Source: CAVRQM01 sp963723455
GTDB taxonomy: Bacteria > Pseudomonadota > Alphaproteobacteria > Acetobacterales > Acetobacteraceae
Assembly: GCA_963723455.1 (NCBI GenBank)
Contig: CAVRQM010000001.1
Location: forward strand, 1-64,000
DNA: 64,000 nucleotides
Direction: 5' to 3'
In this document: positions 61,481 to 64,000 of the stretch, piece by piece
How the letters are laid out: every line of letters begins with the position of its first letter
How positions within the stretch are numbered: the stretch's first letter is position 1
Notes under the pieces: model-generated
Told to the model about the DNA's origin: nothing
Seen by the model: only the letters and a program-made list of their open reading frames with translations
The model's database searches: none
Program-made: the position numbers and the translations under genes

Positions 61481-63412
61481 CTAGAAATCCTGGCCGTAGC
61501 CGAGCAGGTCGCGCAACTGCCCGCCGCTGAAGCCGGAGGCGGACAGGCCGGCAATGAAATGATTATAGGCCAAGTACTGAGCCTTCGCGACCGCCTGCGC
61601 CGCCGCCAGCCGCCCAGGCAGCCGGGCGCGCAGCTCGTTGGGGATGATGTCGCCCACCATCATGTCCTGCAACGGCTGGATGCGCGGATCGCCCTTCCGG
61701 TTATCGATCTCCAGCTGCCCGCGATAGGTCGTGTAATCGTAGAACTCGGTTTCCAAAGACGGTCCGGTGTCGATTTGGTCGGTGACGCCGATCCAGTTCG
61801 CATACAGGCCCAGCTTCTCCTGGGCGGTGCGCAGCGCCACGATGTGCCCCGGGGAATGATTGAAGTTGTAGTAGCCGGGCACGATCTCGTCGGTCGCCAG
61901 CAGCACGTAGTCGCGGCCGGGCGCGGCGGCGGACAGCAGCATGGCCGACAGGTCGAGCCGACCGCCATAGATCGTTGCCAGATCTCCGTACAGCCAGTCC
62001 TGGCTGCCGCCGTTGCCCAGCGTCACCAGCAGGCGCAGCAGGTCCACCGACGAGGTCAGGCCGGTGCGCAGCGTGCCGGTGTCGGCGGTGAACCGTCCGC
62101 TGGCGTCGGACACGATCAGCGGCACATGGAACGCCTCGTCATAGGCGCTGCCCACCTTGCCCGAGATGTAGCCATGCGCCCCGGCATACTCGCCGTGGTC
62201 GGAGGTGAACACGACCACCGTGTTGTCACGCACCGCCCGGGGTAGCGCCTGGAGCGCGTCCAGCACCTCGCCAATGCGCTGATCCACGATGGTCAGCGTG
62301 TCGGTGTAGCAATCCAGGCCGCGCTGCCAATAGCTGTACGGAGCCATGCCCACGCCCCATGGCAGGCTGCCCTGGGCGGGCATGGCCGGATAATCCGTGA
62401 TCGTGAAACGGTCCTGCTGCGGATCGTCAGCGACGCCGCCCCACACCGCCTGCGAAAAAAGCTTGGTGTAGGTCTGCGTCGATGGCTTGTCCCTGGCGAT
62501 CTTCCTGGAGGATTCCCAGTTCGGCGGCAGCGGCGGGTAGCCGTACTGGTTCGGCTCCTTCAGCGGATTCGCCGTCCAGCGCACCAGCGGAAAGTAGTCC
62601 TTCGGCGGCGACACGCTGTCGTCGATCGTGGAATACAAGGTGAACGGCCGGTAGGTCGTCTGGTTCTGGAACAGCGCGTTGTATCGCTTGAACTCGGTGC
62701 CGGCCCAGAAGAACTCCTTGTCGTGCGGGTTGACGAACGACACGGTCAGGCACCACGGCCGGCTACCGGGCGATCGGGTGGCGATGTAGCCGACCGCCTG
62801 CTTGGCCACGTCCTCGTCGTTCAGATAGCCGTGCGCCTGGTCGCCGACCGTGCCCTGCAGGTTGGCGCCGGTCGGATCATAATAGGTCATCGCCTCGAAC
62901 CCGTACGGATCCAGCGCGGTGCGGCTGGGGCCTGGGATCGACACGTGCCACTTGCCGACATACGGCGTCTGATACCCGGCTTGGCGCAGGAGCTTGCCAT
63001 AGGTCGGATAGGCCGTGCTGAGCACCGGCTGGATGGCGATCGGGGTGTACGGCTTAGCCAGCACCGTCTGCGCGAGCCAGCTCTGCTGAGTGTACAGGCC
63101 GGTAATCAGGCAGCCGCGCGCCGGGGTGCAGGCGGTGCCCGCCGTGAAGTGCTGGCCGAACTTCACGCCGGACCGCCACAGCCGGAACAGGTTCGGCATA
63201 TAGGCCGCGAGGAAGCCCTGCGGCGAGGAGATGCCGGCGGGGAACACCTTGGGAAAGCGCAGCTCGTCCACCAGGATGAACAGGATGTTCGGCCCCGGAC
63301 CAGGGCGCGTGGCCGCTGCCGCCGCCCGCGCGGCGCCCGGGATGGCGCCAAGCCCGATGCCGGCGGAGGCCGTCAGGGCGGTGGCCGCGCCCAGCAGCTC
63401 GCGTCTCTTCAT
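61481..63412 (-). CDS. Tat-exported sulfatase
   Basis: 643 residues from ATG 63412 (AGGAGG eight bases upstream). Tat-type leader MKRRELLGAATALTASAGIG. The alkaline-phosphatase-like core begins NILFILVDELRFPKVFPAG; the formylglycine site is Cys95 in AGTACTPARGCLITG; further metal residues in GKWHVSIPG, SFVNPHDKEFFW and VVFTSDHGEYAGAHGYISGK. It hydrolyses a sulfate ester in the periplasm or outside the cell and would need a formylglycine-generating or anaerobic maturase. Length is larger than typical arylsulfatases because of inserts around 260-360. First gene of the isomerase/cytochrome string. Confidence 0.9.
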   Translation of the reverse strand: MKRRELLGAATALTASAGIGLGAIPGAARAAAAATRPGPGPNILFILVDELRFPKVFPAGISSPQGFLAAYMPNLFRLWRSGVKFGQHFTAGTACTPARGCLITGLYTQQSWLAQTVLAKPYTPIAIQPVLSTAYPTYGKLLRQAGYQTPYVGKWHVSIPGPSRTALDPYGFEAMTYYDPTGANLQGTVGDQAHGYLNDEDVAKQAVGYIATRSPGSRPWCLTVSFVNPHDKEFFWAGTEFKRYNALFQNQTTYRPFTLYSTIDDSVSPPKDYFPLVRWTANPLKEPNQYGYPPLPPNWESSRKIARDKPSTQTYTKLFSQAVWGGVADDPQQDRFTITDYPAMPAQGSLPWGVGMAPYSYWQRGLDCYTDTLTIVDQRIGEVLDALQALPRAVRDNTVVVFTSDHGEYAGAHGYISGKVGSAYDEAFHVPLIVSDASGRFTADTGTLRTGLTSSVDLLRLLVTLGNGGSQDWLYGDLATIYGGRLDLSAMLLSAAAPGRDYVLLATDEIVPGYYNFNHSPGHIVALRTAQEKLGLYANWIGVTDQIDTGPSLETEFYDYTTYRGQLEIDNRKGDPRIQPLQDMMVGDIIPNELRARLPGRLAAAQAVAKAQYLAYNHFIAGLSASGFSGGQLRDLLGYGQDF

Positions 63413-63670
63413 GGCCCCAGCCTCCTGTGGTTCTTCCCCGGGAGTTTTGCGCATATGACGGCGAGGCGTACGGCGACAGACGTGCAACGAGGATCAGGCG
63501 AGCCGGGAGCGAAACTGATGCGTTTCGGGAAGAAGCCTGGGCGTCGGACGCCGGCCATGTCAAGGGGCGCAGGCGGCCGGAGGCCGTCATCGAACCTTCG
63601 CAGAACCGCCATCGTAGTGTAACATTCGACCGCTACACGCTGCGCAACCATAAACCCAGGGGCGCCTGCC

Positions 63671-64000
63671 ATGCGTTTTGATCGTCGAACAGTCCTGAAG
63701 GCAGGCGTCGGCCTGGCCGGTTTCGGCCTCGCCGGGCACCGGGCCTTCGCCGCCGATGCTGCCTCCCTGCCGGCCGGCCTGATCGCCGCGGCCAAGCAGG
63801 ACGGCCACCTCAACGTCATCACCCTGCCGCGCGACTGGGCCAATTACGGCCAGCTTATGGACACCTTCGCCGCGCGCTATGGCGTCAAGATCGATGACGC
63901 CAATCCCGATGGCAGCTCAGCCGAGGAATTGCAGGCGATCCGCAGCCTCAAGCACCAGAGCCGCGCGCCGGACGTGGTCGATGTCGGCCCGTCGTTTGCG
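63671..64000 (+). CDS. Tat-exported ABC solute-binding protein, 3' part outside window
   Basis: 110 codons visible from ATG 63671 to the window edge. Leader RFDRRTVLKAGVGLAGFGLA (twin Arg) ending HRAFAADA. Mature start LIAAAKQDGHLNVITLPRDW then GQLMDTFAARYGVKIDDANP resembles iron- or polyamine-type periplasmic binding proteins. Divergent from the sulfatase gene across about 260 bp in which no further gene is seen. Transport partners would lie to the right of the window. Confidence 0.78.
   Translation, partial: MRFDRRTVLKAGVGLAGFGLAGHRAFAADAASLPAGLIAAAKQDGHLNVITLPRDWANYGQLMDTFAARYGVKIDDANPDGSSAEELQAIRSLKHQSRAPDVVDVGPSFA

Noticed and set aside
1..64000. CRISPR array, prophage or insertion sequence
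   Set aside because: No spaced direct repeats, transposase, integrase, capsid or tail proteins were recognised on either strand.

Overview
The window is visibly G+C-rich DNA packed with short overlapping genes (many ATGA, GTGA or TTGA stop/start overlaps). Gene content suggests an alphaproteobacterium, probably Acetobacteraceae-like: a methylcitrate-pathway prp locus, fabD-fabG-acpP-fabF, gatCAB next to a divergent ruvX, a class Ia nrdB, an ECF sigma/zinc-type anti-sigma pair, many Tat-type secreted proteins and several solute importers. The taxonomic placement is inferred from gene families only. There are no rRNA genes, CRISPR arrays, phage genes or recognisable IS elements; one tRNA gene (Ser, anticodon GCU) is present.

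Layout. 1-8.3 kb: prpE (minus) faces prpD-prpC-prpB (plus), and prpB runs by overlaps into a DUF29 gene, a RocB-like M20 peptidase and a lactonase-type beta-propeller. prpE, prpD and prpC carry small indels. 8.3-9.2 kb: an AT-richer insert with one small membrane protein. 9.2-13.6 kb: two divergent paralogous right-handed beta-helix proteins and a secreted GH42-like glycosidase. 13.7-23.2 kb (minus): fabD-fabG, a terminator, then acpP-fabF followed by a methyltransferase, an FAD oxidoreductase, an adaptor protein and an RND pump. 23.4-31.3 kb: a double-kinase, double-receiver hybrid sensor and a second adaptor/RND pair full of indels. 31.3-34.9 kb: acyl-CoA dehydrogenase-like, PIG-L deacetylase and NodS-like methyltransferase genes facing a family-2 glycosyltransferase.

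34.9-40.6 kb: small hypothetical genes, tRNA-Ser with a degenerate partial copy upstream, gatCAB, ruvX and a GFA-family gene. 40.8-43.0 kb: a BMP-type binding protein and a DUF6635-like membrane-associated protein. 43-45.9 kb (minus): metallophosphoesterase, cupredoxin, ECF sigma, anti-sigma and a small lipoprotein, laid out as one operon. 46-49.6 kb: a ribose-type ABC importer whose binding-protein gene has one frameshift. 49.7-54.1 kb (minus): nrdB, an aromatic-ring-type FAD monooxygenase and two tandem transglutaminase-like proteins. 54.3-57.5 kb: a sugar-type ABC importer without its own ATPase, followed by a Gly/Thr-rich lipoprotein, phnM and a DUF1045 (2H phosphoesterase-like) gene. 59.8-63.4 kb (minus): a Tat-exported sulfatase, a sugar isomerase/epimerase and a cytochrome c4-like protein. 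A Tat-exported binding protein runs off the right edge.

Two themes stand out. First, indels are very uneven: dense at about 1-4.2 kb and 27.25-30.39 kb, single at about 49.33, 52.79 and 56.03 kb, and absent elsewhere. Because the encoded proteins stay family-like in the alternating frames, sequence error in poorly covered patches is at least as likely as real decay. Second, several small modules have no well-described joint function: the fabF-linked methyltransferase/oxidoreductase/RND cassette, the acyl-CoA dehydrogenase/PIG-L/NodS/GT2 cluster, the metallophosphoesterase/cupredoxin/ECF operon and the paired beta-helix/GH42 locus.
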